DNA from: Labrys okinawensis
GTDB taxonomy: Bacteria > Pseudomonadota > Alphaproteobacteria > Rhizobiales > Labraceae
Assembly: GCF_002982075.1 (NCBI RefSeq)
Contig: NZ_PUEJ01000006.1
Coordinates: 124,001-188,000, forward strand
Length of the DNA stretch: 64,000 bases
Direction of reading: 5' to 3'
Below are positions 42,309 to 51,100 of the stretch, piece by piece (position 1 is the first letter of the stretch; each line of letters starts with the position of its first letter). The position numbers were made by a program, and so were the translations under genes. The notes beneath the pieces are model-generated. The model did no database searches. It was not told where the DNA came from and saw only the letters and a program-made list of their open reading frames with translations.

Positions 42309-42848
42309 ATGAGCATCGCGGGCCAAGACAGGCTGGATTCACCACACCCGCTCGCCGGGCCTGTCGGCATCGGCGGCTGGCTCATCCTCCCCTTGCTGGA
42401 TGTCGTCATCAATCCGTTCTATTCAGCCTATGAAATCCATTCCGTGCTGACCGGCTGGAACCTGCTCGGCGCCTTTGTCGGCGGCGCGGAGGACGGGCGC
42501 TTCGAGGCTGCCCGGCTGCCGCTTCTCGCCTACACCTTCACATCAGTCGTCAGGGTCGCTCTTGCCGGCTATTGCCTCTGTCTGATGCTGAAACGCTCGC
42601 CCCGGGCGCCGAGATGGATGATCATCTACTATGCGGTGGAACTCGTGCTCGGCTTCCTGGATTTCTTTCTCTATCGGACGGTGGAGGACATGCTCCAGCA
42701 GGCGAGTTCGCAGGACTATTGGGTCCTGCCCTTCATCGCCGCCATCTGCCTGATCTGGATCGTCTATTTCCGGCGTTCCCGGCGGGTGGCGAACACGTTC
42801 CGGTCACGGGAGGAGGCCGATAGACAGCTCGGTGAGATATTCTCGTGA
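42309..42848 (+). CDS. DUF2569 membrane protein, paralogue 1
   Basis: A 179-residue membrane protein with four hydrophobic segments. GPVGIGGWLILPLL at residues 17-30 is the DUF2569 opening. The C-terminal basic segment FRRSRRVANTFRSREEADRQLGEIF is nearly identical to that of the protein encoded at 59624-60163, showing common descent. Function of the family is unknown. It is divergent from lacI across the operator region. Confidence 0.8.
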   Translation: MSIAGQDRLDSPHPLAGPVGIGGWLILPLLDVVINPFYSAYEIHSVLTGWNLLGAFVGGAEDGRFEAARLPLLAYTFTSVVRVALAGYCLCLMLKRSPRAPRWMIIYYAVELVLGFLDFFLYRTVEDMLQQASSQDYWVLPFIAAICLIWIVYFRRSRRVANTFRSREEADRQLGEIFS

Positions 42849-42925
42849 GATGGGAACGATAGCCCCTGCCGGGAGCGTTTTTTCCGGAAGCGTTGCCGGC
42901 ACGCACCGCGGGACCCGAGGAGACG

Positions 42926-43846
42926 ATGACGATGACGCACCGATCGTTCCGGCCAGGCCTGCTGGCCGCATGGCTGCTCTTGGCGACGCCCGCCTTGGCC
43001 CAGACTGCCGCGCCGGGTACCGAGCAGGGCTGCCGCGACCTGCTGGCCGCCTTCTCCAAGGCTCACTCCCTCAGCCTCACGGCCGAGAAGGTCGACGCCA
43101 AGGGAACGAAGGGCTGCCTTTTCGGCAATCTGCGTTCGGAGGCCAAGCCAACATCGTTCACCATCGACACCGTCGATGTCGATTTGATCGAGCCCGATCC
43201 CGCGGACGGCGGCAGGCTGCCGCTGGCGCTCCGCCTGACGGCAACGGGGATGCGTCTCTCCGGTGGTTCGGGCGATGCCGCCGAGGACTACATGCTGCAG
43301 CTCTCGCGCGACCCGCTCGCCTTCTCCATCGACTATGAGCTGGACACGACGAGCAAGACGCTGAAGCTTACCGCCTTCACCTTCAACACGCGGCATGGGG
43401 CGCTCAGCGCTTCCGCCGAGATCGCCCGTTTCGACCCCACGGCGTCTGAGAGCCAATCGAAGACGATCGTTACGCGGACAGCGCTGAAATCCCTCGAATT
43501 CAGCCTGCAGGACGAGGAAGGCGAGATCCAGCGCCTGCTTCTCCTGCCCGTCGGCTATACCTTGCTTCGGGGCTCGGCCGACCCTGCAGCCCGCCTGAAG
43601 CAGATCAAGGACCAGGCCGCGGCCTGGCTGCGCATCACTTTGAGCCTCACCAACATGCCCCCGGCGCAGGTCGAGGACACCATCGCCGCGCTCACGGATT
43701 TTCCCAAGGCGACCAAGCCCTTCTATCTGTCGATCAAGCTGCCCCAGCCGGTGGGTGTCGACGACGTCTTCCGCATCATGATCGGGGGCGCCACGCCCGG
43801 CGAGCTGTTCCCCGACGGATGGATCAATCTCACTTACGGAAAGTAG
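42926..43846 (+). CDS. Exported hypothetical protein
   Basis: I recognise no family. The 306 residues begin with a signal peptide (MTMTHRSFRPGLLAAWLLLATPALA-QTA). The mature part has a first third with two cysteines (QGCRDL, KGCLFG), a beta-rich middle (TSFTIDTVDVDLIEPD, TLKLTAFTFNTRHGALSASAEIARFD) suggestive of a barrel- or AsmA-like repeat of strands, and a helical segment (AARLKQIKDQAAAWLRITLSL) before the end. Start chosen at 42926, where GAGGAGA precedes the ATG. It probably acts in the periplasm. Confidence 0.65.
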   Translation: MTMTHRSFRPGLLAAWLLLATPALAQTAAPGTEQGCRDLLAAFSKAHSLSLTAEKVDAKGTKGCLFGNLRSEAKPTSFTIDTVDVDLIEPDPADGGRLPLALRLTATGMRLSGGSGDAAEDYMLQLSRDPLAFSIDYELDTTSKTLKLTAFTFNTRHGALSASAEIARFDPTASESQSKTIVTRTALKSLEFSLQDEEGEIQRLLLLPVGYTLLRGSADPAARLKQIKDQAAAWLRITLSLTNMPPAQVEDTIAALTDFPKATKPFYLSIKLPQPVGVDDVFRIMIGGATPGELFPDGWINLTYGK

Positions 43847-43951
43847 TGCGGGCCGACCTCCTCGACCATGCCGGAACACGCGCGAGCAGCCTTCCCCACT
43901 TCGTGGGAAAGGCAGGACGCGCCTCTTTCTGCCCGATAATTCAGGTGCCTC

Positions 43952-46216
43952 TCACGCCACCGGGAAGGGCTCGTCCTCCAGGAAGCGCTTCAGCACGTTC
44001 CAGGTGATCCGGGAGACGTTGTTGTCGTAATTGTTGTGGCTGAGCGAGCCGCACCAGGCGATCGAGGAGGTCGCGAACAGCGCGCCGCCCGACGGCGTCT
44101 CGCCGAAGGCGAGATCGGCATGCACGCGCGGATTGACGTCGCCGCCGATATTGGGCGGCACCACGCCGAACTCCTCATTGACAAGCAGCATCATCGGCGA
44201 ATGGTCGACCGAAGAGGCCAGGCGCAGCATGTTGGGCGGCGAGCCCAGATCCGTGGCCAGGCAATCGAGTTCGATGCCGGCCGCCCCGCCGCCGATCAGG
44301 CCGAAATCGCCGATGATCTCGTCCGGCACGCCCTCGAAGATGAAGGCGGCGCGAGGATTGTCGGCGTCGGGGGCGCGGCGATAGGGGCTGGAGACGTCGA
44401 AGCCCTGGGCGATGAAGCCGACGCCGCAGATCACGTTGGGCGCCCGGCCGATGCGGCGCCAGAGGCCGCCATATTCGCCGTTGAAGGACTGGTAATACTC
44501 GCCGGGCTCGGCAATCCAGGTGCGGATGCCGTCCTCGGCCCGGCGCAATTCGATCACGCCCGGCAGGCTCTGGTGATAGGCGATGCGCCAGTACCAGCCA
44601 TTGCCGCCCATATACATCAGCCGTCCGCCGCGATCGATCCATGCCTTCATCGCGTCCCACATCCGGGTGGAATGATATTCGGGATGGGTCCCGGTGATCA
44701 CCACCTGGTAGTCGCGCAGCAGCTCGTAGCCGTCCTCGTGCAAATCTTCGTCGGTGATGACGTCATAGTCGACGTCGCGGAAATCGAGCCAGTCATAGAG
44801 ATGGGTGTCGGCATTGTACTGGTAGAGCGCCGAACCGTGGCCGCCGAGCCAGGAATGATAGCGCGGCGAGAAATTGAGCACCGGCCGCAGGCGGCTCGAA
44901 TAATGCACGCCCGAACCGTCCGCATGGCAGTCATAGAGCGAGCCGCCGAGTTCGGGATGCTCGTAGAGATAGACATCGGAATGGCCGAAGGTGAGCAGCC
45001 GGTTCATGGCGAGCTCGGCGCCGCGCGCGGTGATGTGCTCGCCATGATTGGCATAGGCCATGTAGGAGGCCGTGGGCGCCAGCATGGCGAGCTTGGGGCG
45101 TGAGCCCTTGAGCCGCCGGCGCGGCGGGCGCACGAAGAAGGCGATGTAGTTCTCGCGCGTCACCGTCTCGTCGCTGTCGCCGCAGGTGACGTGCAGCGCA
45201 TAGGGGCCGCTCTTCAGCTCCTCGGGAATGACGAGGCTGACGGAAGTTTCCCAGCCCGCGTCGTAGAGATCGTCGTGGTGGAAATGGATGGCGCCGTAAT
45301 GCTCGGGCTTCAGGTTGAAGTCATGCGCCTCGCCGGTCCAGTTCCAGCCCTTCATGCCGCGGGTCGGCAGATGGAAGAGCTCGCCATGATGATGCGAAGG
45401 ACCGATATCGATGGCCCGGGTCGAGCCGATCTCCCGCGAAAAATCCCACTGCGCGATGATTTTGGCCTGCAGGGCGGCCGGCCGCGGCGTCAGCAGCAGC
45501 GCCTGATGCTCCTCGGGGGCGTGGAAGCCGGCGAGCAGGGCGGGTCCGTCGATCTTGCCATCGAAATGCTCGGTCACCGTGCCGTCCGCCTGCTGGCAGC
45601 CCGCCAGCATGAAGGGTGCCTCGACCGAGGGCAGCGACAGCGCCAGGCTGGTTTCCTCGAATCCCGTATCGAAGACATGGGCATAGGGCTTCACCGGGCG
45701 CTGAGAGAGCATGACGCGGCCGCCGGCGGGATCGATCGCCACTGCGATCGCATACCATTGGCGCACCAGCATGCCGTCGCGCAGGGCAAATTCGGCCAGC
45801 CGGCCCGGGCCGTCGCCCACGATGACGGCGAGGCGTCCGCCTTCCAGCATCTGGATGCGAAAGCCGCGCTGCGTGGCCGGGTCCCATTGCGCCGCGATGG
45901 TCTGCGGCCCGCGGGACGGCAAGGTCGGCCACAGCATGGCGAAGAAGGTGAAGGGCTGGGCGCCAAGCGCGGGCATGCTGGTCGCCTGCATGTAGGAGCC
46001 CGCATCGATGCGCTGGGGACGGCCGGCGTGGCGGCCGTCGATAGCGGTCGGCACATGCGGAAATTTCAGGCCCGGTCCTTCGGGATTGCAGTCGCCATGC
46101 CGCACCCGCACCAGCCGGGCGTCGAAGCCATCCCCTTCCTCGAGCGAGATCTTGAAGGCGATGGTCTCGCCGGGAGCAACCGAATAGCGATCGGGATAGC
46201 CGGTGATTTTCAGCAT
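43952..46216 (-). CDS. N,N-dimethylformamidase large (beta) subunit-like protein
   Basis: A 754-residue protein matching the large subunit of N,N-dimethylformamidase, which hydrolyses small amides at an unusual mononuclear iron site held by two Tyr and one Glu. A lectin-like N-terminal half (about 1-290) precedes the C-terminal catalytic part. Candidate iron ligands by position are a Tyr in SYMAYANH (about 384), a Tyr in DVYLYEHPE (about 419) and the Glu of THPEYHS (about 509). The small-subunit gene lies just upstream on the same strand. The natural substrate may be another amide, given the surrounding carbohydrate genes. Confidence 0.8.
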   Translation of the reverse strand: MLKITGYPDRYSVAPGETIAFKISLEEGDGFDARLVRVRHGDCNPEGPGLKFPHVPTAIDGRHAGRPQRIDAGSYMQATSMPALGAQPFTFFAMLWPTLPSRGPQTIAAQWDPATQRGFRIQMLEGGRLAVIVGDGPGRLAEFALRDGMLVRQWYAIAVAIDPAGGRVMLSQRPVKPYAHVFDTGFEETSLALSLPSVEAPFMLAGCQQADGTVTEHFDGKIDGPALLAGFHAPEEHQALLLTPRPAALQAKIIAQWDFSREIGSTRAIDIGPSHHHGELFHLPTRGMKGWNWTGEAHDFNLKPEHYGAIHFHHDDLYDAGWETSVSLVIPEELKSGPYALHVTCGDSDETVTRENYIAFFVRPPRRRLKGSRPKLAMLAPTASYMAYANHGEHITARGAELAMNRLLTFGHSDVYLYEHPELGGSLYDCHADGSGVHYSSRLRPVLNFSPRYHSWLGGHGSALYQYNADTHLYDWLDFRDVDYDVITDEDLHEDGYELLRDYQVVITGTHPEYHSTRMWDAMKAWIDRGGRLMYMGGNGWYWRIAYHQSLPGVIELRRAEDGIRTWIAEPGEYYQSFNGEYGGLWRRIGRAPNVICGVGFIAQGFDVSSPYRRAPDADNPRAAFIFEGVPDEIIGDFGLIGGGAAGIELDCLATDLGSPPNMLRLASSVDHSPMMLLVNEEFGVVPPNIGGDVNPRVHADLAFGETPSGGALFATSSIAWCGSLSHNNYDNNVSRITWNVLKRFLEDEPFPVA

Positions 46217-46294
46217 GGGGTGGCTCTCGGATGGAATTGTTATCGTGGCAGGGCGGAAAGGCCTTCTCCCCTTGTGGGTGAAGGCTCTCTCGCC

Positions 46295-46615
46295 TCAGTC
46301 CCGGAAAGGCAGGTTGATGCTCTCACCGGTCAGCAGGCGCCAGCGCCGGCGGAAGATCTCCCATTCCGCCTCCTCGCGGCTGGTGAAGACGGGCTCGTCC
46401 TCATAGACGATCGGATCGCGCCGGTCGGGCGGCATGGTGGCGAGCACCCATTCTTCGAAGGGCTTGCGGCAGAACAGGATCACCTGGTTGCCGCTGGGAT
46501 CCTGGCGCATGATGTGCAGCACGCGCTGCAGACCGGGGCTGTGGCGCCCGATCGGGCAGCGGCGGAATTCCTCGATATACTGACGGTCCGCCTGGGGATC
46601 GATCTTGTAGACCAT
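46295..46615 (-). CDS. N,N-dimethylformamidase small (alpha) subunit-like protein
   Basis: A 106-residue helical protein resembling the small subunit of N,N-dimethylformamidase, with IEEFRRCPIGRHSPGLQRVLHIMR and RRWRLLTGESINLPF blocks. The order small-large on the same strand, 78 bp apart, is that of the known dmfA1-dmfA2 pair. The ATG at 46615 is preferred; an upstream ATG at 46672 would be encoded within a dispersed repeat. Confidence 0.72.
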   Translation of the reverse strand: MVYKIDPQADRQYIEEFRRCPIGRHSPGLQRVLHIMRQDPSGNQVILFCRKPFEEWVLATMPPDRRDPIVYEDEPVFTSREEAEWEIFRRRWRLLTGESINLPFRD

Positions 46616-46638
46616 GGCACAGCCTTCACGGGCATGAG

Positions 46639-46734
46639 CGTTTTGCGATTTGATTGAAGCACGCCATCGCAAAGACGCGTCAGACCAAAGAGGGAGAGCA
46701 AATGAGCGTTCACGCCTGAACGCGCTCTGCTCCG
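46639..46734. repeat. About 100-bp dispersed repeat, copy B
   Basis: Aligns with 18889-18988 from GCGTTTTGCGATTT to CTGCTCC, including both hairpins (TTTTGCGATT with ATCGCAAA, and GCGTTCA with TGAACGC). It lies between the HAD gene and the small-subunit gene and encodes the last codons (GAERVQA) of the HAD protein. Confidence 0.75.
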
Positions 46735-47387
46735 GATGGAACGGCGGGGGCGACTGGCGCGAGCACGAAGGCCCCGAGATCGCGCATATCGGCGAAGACG
46801 ATATCGGCGCCTGCGGGCGCCTTGCCGCCGGCGCCGTGGAAGGCGGTCAGCAGGCCCGCGGCCTTGGCCGAGGCAAACCCCGTATGACTGTCCTCGACTC
46901 CGAGAACATGAGCCGGCAAAACGCCAAGCCTGCGGCAGGCCGTGGCATAGGGCTCGGGATCGGGCTTGCCCTTGGCGACATCGTCGAGACTGATCGAGAA
47001 GGCGATGAAGGGCAGGATGCCGAGCCCGGCAAGGTTGGCATCGACCACAGGACGGCTGGAGTTGGAGACGCAGGCCTGCCGGATGCCGGCGTCCGCGAAG
47101 CGGCGCACGAGATCGAGCACGCCAGGCAGCGGTCGCAACGTGTGGGCGCGGGCAATGTAATAGTCGACGATCGCCTTGCCCCAGCTTTCTTCCGTCACGC
47201 CGGCGGGCATGCGGCTTTCCAGCATACGCCAGACATCACCCATGTGAATGCCGCGGAAACGATCGTCATGCAGGTCCGACATGTCGATGCCGAGATCGCG
47301 GCTGATGGCATTGAGTGCCTCCTGGTGCAGCGGCTCGCTGTCCACCAGCGTGCCGTCGATGTCCCAGGCGATGGCCTCGATTCTCAT
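46710..47387 (-). CDS. HAD-superfamily phosphatase (beta-phosphoglucomutase/phosphatase-like)
   Basis: A 225-residue HAD hydrolase: motif I DIDGTLVDSE (nucleophile Asp and acid/base Asp), motif II SNSS, motif III Lys in KGKPDPEPY and motif IV GVEDSHTGF. A helical cap lies between about residues 17 and 85. It acts on a small sugar phosphate, probably made by the FGGY kinase whose gene overlaps its start by 4 bp. The C-terminal residues come from a dispersed repeat. Confidence 0.88.
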   Translation of the reverse strand: MRIEAIAWDIDGTLVDSEPLHQEALNAISRDLGIDMSDLHDDRFRGIHMGDVWRMLESRMPAGVTEESWGKAIVDYYIARAHTLRPLPGVLDLVRRFADAGIRQACVSNSSRPVVDANLAGLGILPFIAFSISLDDVAKGKPDPEPYATACRRLGVLPAHVLGVEDSHTGFASAKAAGLLTAFHGAGGKAPAGADIVFADMRDLGAFVLAPVAPAVPSGAERVQA

Positions 47388-48883
47388 ACGTCCTCCTCAC
47401 GAAGCCGGCGATAGAGCCCGCGGAAGGCCCGGTATCCCGCTTCATAGACTGCCTTGTTCTGCGCATTCGGCTCAATCCGATCGCGCAGGCTGATGAAACG
47501 CGAGACTTCGGGCCATTCCGAGGCAAGTCCCGCCCCAATGGCCGCCGTCCAGGCTGCGCCGAGGCAGGAACCGGGATGGCCGTTGAGACGCTGCAAGGGA
47601 ACCTGCAGCACGTCGGCGACGATCTGCATCCAGACCGCGCTGTTCGAACCGCCATCCGAAACCAGGTAATTGGTGGTGGCGTGCCCCATGTCATTCAGGG
47701 TCTCGACGTGATGGCGGATAGCGTAGGCATAGGCTTCGAGCAAGGCGCGCCAGAGATGGGCAAGCCCGGTCGCCAGGCTGAGGCCCGAGAAGGACCCCCG
47801 GATGACGGGGTCGTGGATCGGCGTCTTCTCGCCGAGAAAATAGGGCAGGACGTGCACGCCCTCGGCCCCCGCCGGTATGTCGGCGGCGAGCCGGTCGAGA
47901 TGCTGGTGCAGGCTGAGGCCCTCCCGGATGGCCGCCTCGCGCTCGCCGCCCGCGAAGGTCGCGGCAAACCAGTTGAGCCCCGAACCGCCGGTCGACATGC
48001 AGCCATTGGGCACGTAGAGCCCCGGCACCAGATGGTAGTCGAGATACATGCGCGGATCCGGCGCCACCTTGTCGGAGGCGATCAGCACATCCGCCGAGCC
48101 GCCGAATTTCAGGAGGACATCACCGGGCGCCACCACACCCGCACACAGGGCCGAGGCGATATGGTCGGCCGCCCCGCCCACGACAGGCGTTCCGGCATCG
48201 AGGCCGGTGGCCGCGGCCGCTTCCGCCGTGACGGAGCCGAGAATCTGGTGGGACAGCCGGCGCGGCGGCACGGCGCTGCGCGGAATATGGGCGAGCGCCA
48301 CCAGATCATCGGCGATGTCATGGCTGGCAAGATCGGTGAAGCCGGCCTCGAGCGCCCAGTTCTGCTCGACCGCCCTCACTCCGGTCAGGCGCCAATTGAT
48401 GTAGTCATAGGAGCCGAACACGGTGGCGATGCGCGCAAAGCCCTCCGGCTCGTGCTTTTCGAGCCAGCGCAGCTTGGCCGTCACCAATTGCTGGTTGATG
48501 CCGTTGCCGGCCCGGGCCAGGAAGGCGTCCTCCGCGATCTCGGCAGCCAGTTCGGCCACCTCCTCCCCGCAGCGCCCGTCGCTCTGCTGGATGCTGGGGC
48601 GGATCAGATTGCCGTCACCATCCAGCAGCACCACGGCCGGAAGCATGCCGGTAACACCGACGGCCGCGATCTCACCGGGCGCGATGCCGCTCGTGGCGAT
48701 CAGTTCACGGGTGATGGCGCAGGCATTCTCCCACCACTGGTTCGGATCCTCCTCCGCCCAGCCGGCATGGGGCGAGCGCAGCGTCACGGGGCGGGAGGTG
48801 AGGCCGAGCACCTCACCCGGCAGCCGGATCAGGATGCCGATGGTGGAGGTCGTGCCGATGTCGAGTCCGAGGACGCAGGGCAT
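47384..48883 (-). CDS. FGGY-family carbohydrate kinase (xylulokinase-like)
   Basis: A 499-residue sugar/polyol kinase. The N-terminal phosphate-1 motif is LGLDIGTTSTIGILI, with GWAEEDPNQWW and the AVGVTGMLPAVVLLD block, then GGAADHIASALCAGV, GGSADVLIAS and the C-terminal adenosine motif SDGGSNSAVWMQIVADVLQ. The ATG at 48883 is preferred over 48904 because GGA lies a few bases upstream and the family starts at CVLGLDIG. The sugar is not identifiable; BtpA and DeoR partners point to a less common sugar or polyol. Confidence 0.92.
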   Translation of the reverse strand: MPCVLGLDIGTTSTIGILIRLPGEVLGLTSRPVTLRSPHAGWAEEDPNQWWENACAITRELIATSGIAPGEIAAVGVTGMLPAVVLLDGDGNLIRPSIQQSDGRCGEEVAELAAEIAEDAFLARAGNGINQQLVTAKLRWLEKHEPEGFARIATVFGSYDYINWRLTGVRAVEQNWALEAGFTDLASHDIADDLVALAHIPRSAVPPRRLSHQILGSVTAEAAAATGLDAGTPVVGGAADHIASALCAGVVAPGDVLLKFGGSADVLIASDKVAPDPRMYLDYHLVPGLYVPNGCMSTGGSGLNWFAATFAGGEREAAIREGLSLHQHLDRLAADIPAGAEGVHVLPYFLGEKTPIHDPVIRGSFSGLSLATGLAHLWRALLEAYAYAIRHHVETLNDMGHATTNYLVSDGGSNSAVWMQIVADVLQVPLQRLNGHPGSCLGAAWTAAIGAGLASEWPEVSRFISLRDRIEPNAQNKAVYEAGYRAFRGLYRRLREEDV

Positions 48884-48916
48884 GGAAAGTTCCAAAATAC
48901 GCATGTTCGCAGGTTG

Positions 48917-48986
48917 GGGGGCGGGTCTTCAGACCCGGCTCTGTGACAGGCACTGCGTTAGCAGGCGGGTCTGAAGACCCGCCCTC
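48917..48986. repeat. Inverted-repeat element between FGGY kinase and BtpA genes
   Basis: Perfect 17-bp arms, GGCGGGTCTTCAGACCC (48920-48936) and GGGTCTGAAGACCCGCC (48967-48983), each with an internal GGGTCT-TC-AGACCC-type hairpin. The build (two hairpins facing each other, 30-nt spacer) equals that of the elements at 111 and 20249 though the sequence differs. Confidence 0.7.
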
Positions 48987-49003
48987 CCGATTCGGCACCC
49001 CCC

Positions 49004-49804
49004 TCACGCCAGCGGCGCGACCTTGTCCATGAAGCGCTTCACCCGCGCCGGATCGACGGCATTCCAGGTGTTGCCGTCGACCTTGAAATGAGTGCCGATG
49101 ATCACGCCGGAAGCCACCGACAGCACGTCGGCGACATTGTCGATATTGACGCCGGTATTGGCGAAGACGGGCACATCCTTGACCGTCTCCGCCACCTTCT
49201 TCAGGTCCGCCGCGGCGGCCGGCTGGCCGGTGAGCGGGCCGGAGACCAGGATGGCGTCGGCCAGGGACGAGAAAACGGCGCTGCGGGCGCGCAACTCGAT
49301 CGGCCGGTTGTCCAGCGAGGACGCGAATTCGGCATTGATGTTGTAGAGCAGCTTGAGGTCCGGACGGCCGACCTCGCGGCGCAGCTTGTGGGCATCGGCC
49401 GCGCTGGGCTGCCACAGCCCCATGTCGGAGGCGAACAGGCCGGTGAAGATTTCGCGGGCGAAGGAAGCGCCGGTCGCCCCCGCGATCGCCACCGAGGCGG
49501 CAGGATCCCACAGATAGTTCACGCCGAAAGGCACCTTGAGCAGCGGCTTGAGCGCGGTGACGATCGCCGTCATCGCCGCCAGGGATTCGATCGGAGCCTT
49601 GAAACGATAGGGGCGGTCGTTCTCATTGCCGAACATCACCGCATGCACGCCGTTGTCCTGCAGGTTCTCGATATCCTTTGCGGCATCGTCGATGAGCTTG
49701 TTCACGCCGCCCTTCGCGTCGAAGAGCGGGGCGCCGGGCAGCGCGCCGATATGCACCATCGCGATCACAGCCTTGCGGCGGGGCCCGAGGAAGTCGAAAA
49801 CCAT
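49004..49804 (-). CDS. BtpA family protein
   Basis: A 266-residue TIM-barrel protein of the BtpA/SgcQ family. Diagnostic segments are AVIAMVHIGALPGAPLFD, GVHAVMFGNENDRPY, PFGVNYLWDPAASVAIA and VFANTGVNIDNVADVLSVASGVIIGTHFK, the last resembling a phosphate-binding strand. BtpA was first linked to photosystem I assembly, but in heterotrophs such genes sit in sugar operons, as here beside an FGGY kinase, HAD phosphatase and DeoR regulator. Its reaction is unknown. AGGAG precedes the start. Confidence 0.88.
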   Translation of the reverse strand: MVFDFLGPRRKAVIAMVHIGALPGAPLFDAKGGVNKLIDDAAKDIENLQDNGVHAVMFGNENDRPYRFKAPIESLAAMTAIVTALKPLLKVPFGVNYLWDPAASVAIAGATGASFAREIFTGLFASDMGLWQPSAADAHKLRREVGRPDLKLLYNINAEFASSLDNRPIELRARSAVFSSLADAILVSGPLTGQPAAAADLKKVAETVKDVPVFANTGVNIDNVADVLSVASGVIIGTHFKVDGNTWNAVDPARVKRFMDKVAPLA

Positions 49805-49823
49805 CGATAACTCCTATCGAAAC

Positions 49824-50669
49824 TTAAGGTTCTGAGAAGGCCGGCCCCTCATGCCCGGCGACGATGACCTGGACGCCGGCCCGGTCCAGGGGCTCGGCCA
49901 GGTGTTCGGGCAGGGCGGCATCGGTGACGAGGACGTGGATCTGCCCGTAGGGGCCGACCTGCACGAGGGAGCGGTGGTCGAACTTCGAGGAATCGCACAG
50001 CACCACCACTTGGCGCGAGCGCTCCATGAAGGCACGCTTGATCTCGGCATCTTCGAGCGTGTAGTCGAAAATGGCCTGGGCGGTGATGCCCGAGACCCCC
50101 AGGAAGACGGCGTCGAGCCACAGGGTCGAGAGTTGCGAACTCGCCATCGGCCCGCATACGGAAAACTCATGGGGGCGGATCAGCCCGCCGAGGGCATAGA
50201 CCGGGCTCTTGCCGCCGGCCAGCAGCCCCGCCGTGCGCAGATTGCTGCAGAACAGCCGGAGCCCGGGGCGGTCGAGCAGTTCGCGGGCAAAACGATGCGT
50301 GGTGCTGCCGGTATCGATGCCGATGGTATGCCCGGGCTGCACCAGGCGAGCCGCCGCCCGTGCGATCTTCTCCTTCGCCTCGGCCTGCCGCCGGCCACGC
50401 ACCTCGAAAGCCGGTTCCTCGGCGTCGAAGGCCGTCTCGGGCGCCCGCGCGGTCGCCCCGCCATGGTCCCGACTGATCAGCCCGCTTTCGGCGAGGCGGT
50501 CGAGATCGCGCCTGATCGTCATTTCCGAAACCTGAAGCTCCGCCGCCGCATCGGATACATTGATGTAGCGACGCTGGCCGATCATCTGGATCAGCCTGTC
50601 GCGCCGCGCCGTTGCCGGGATCCGGGAAGCATTCGTCATCACGGGCGTCATCTGCATTCTCTTCGCCAT
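49824..50669 (-). CDS. DeoR family transcriptional regulator
   Basis: A 281-residue sugar-metabolism repressor. The N-terminal HTH is RRDRLIQMIGQRRYINVSDAAAELQVSEMTIRRDLDRLAESGLI with the DeoR SRDHGGA block. The C-terminal sensor domain has GHTIGIDTGSTTHRFA and CDSSKFDHRSLVQVG, binding a phosphorylated sugar. Several ATGs near the N-terminus (50681, 50669, 50651, 50639) are possible starts. It heads the minus-strand operon DeoR-BtpA-FGGY-HAD. Confidence 0.92.
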   Translation of the reverse strand: MAKRMQMTPVMTNASRIPATARRDRLIQMIGQRRYINVSDAAAELQVSEMTIRRDLDRLAESGLISRDHGGATARAPETAFDAEEPAFEVRGRRQAEAKEKIARAAARLVQPGHTIGIDTGSTTHRFARELLDRPGLRLFCSNLRTAGLLAGGKSPVYALGGLIRPHEFSVCGPMASSQLSTLWLDAVFLGVSGITAQAIFDYTLEDAEIKRAFMERSRQVVVLCDSSKFDHRSLVQVGPYGQIHVLVTDAALPEHLAEPLDRAGVQVIVAGHEGPAFSEP

Positions 50670-50681
50670 GTTCAGCTGCAT

Positions 50682-51100
50682 TCAGATTGCCCTTGTAGCG
50701 CCCACAAAGGCAGCATGCACTATGACGAAATCGAACATATTCGATCACAAGATGTAACATCTTCGATCAGGTAGCAAGCACCATTTGAGCGCAATACCGG
50801 AATTTTATGGCATGAAACGGTGCGCCGTGCCGGGCAAAGCCCGGAGCGGAGACGGAGGTTGCGCGCCGCGGCGCTTGCCGGCAGGCAAGGCCAAATCTTA
50901 TCCACAAAGGGAGGTTTTTCCTGCCGATCGATCTGCTGCAGCCGGATCATCGCAAGCCCAGGGCGTAGCTTTCGGCGGGACCCGGCCTGGCGGTCACCCG
51001 CGCCGAACCCGATGCCGTCGCCCTCAGATTTACGCTTGTGTGATCATGCTCGATTGTGTTTCAATATGTTAGAAAATCATTCACAAGCGGGAACATATCG
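50682..51100. promoter_or_regulatory. DeoR-SDR divergent control region
   Basis: No gene is credible here. AAGATGT-A-ACATCTT (50749-50763) is a perfect inverted repeat, flanked by direct repeats TTCGATCA at 50740-50747 and 50762-50769, 22 bp apart. Their location 70-100 bp upstream of DeoR makes them candidate operators. Close to the SDR start the sequence is AT-rich (about 51040-51095), a likely promoter. Confidence 0.5.
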
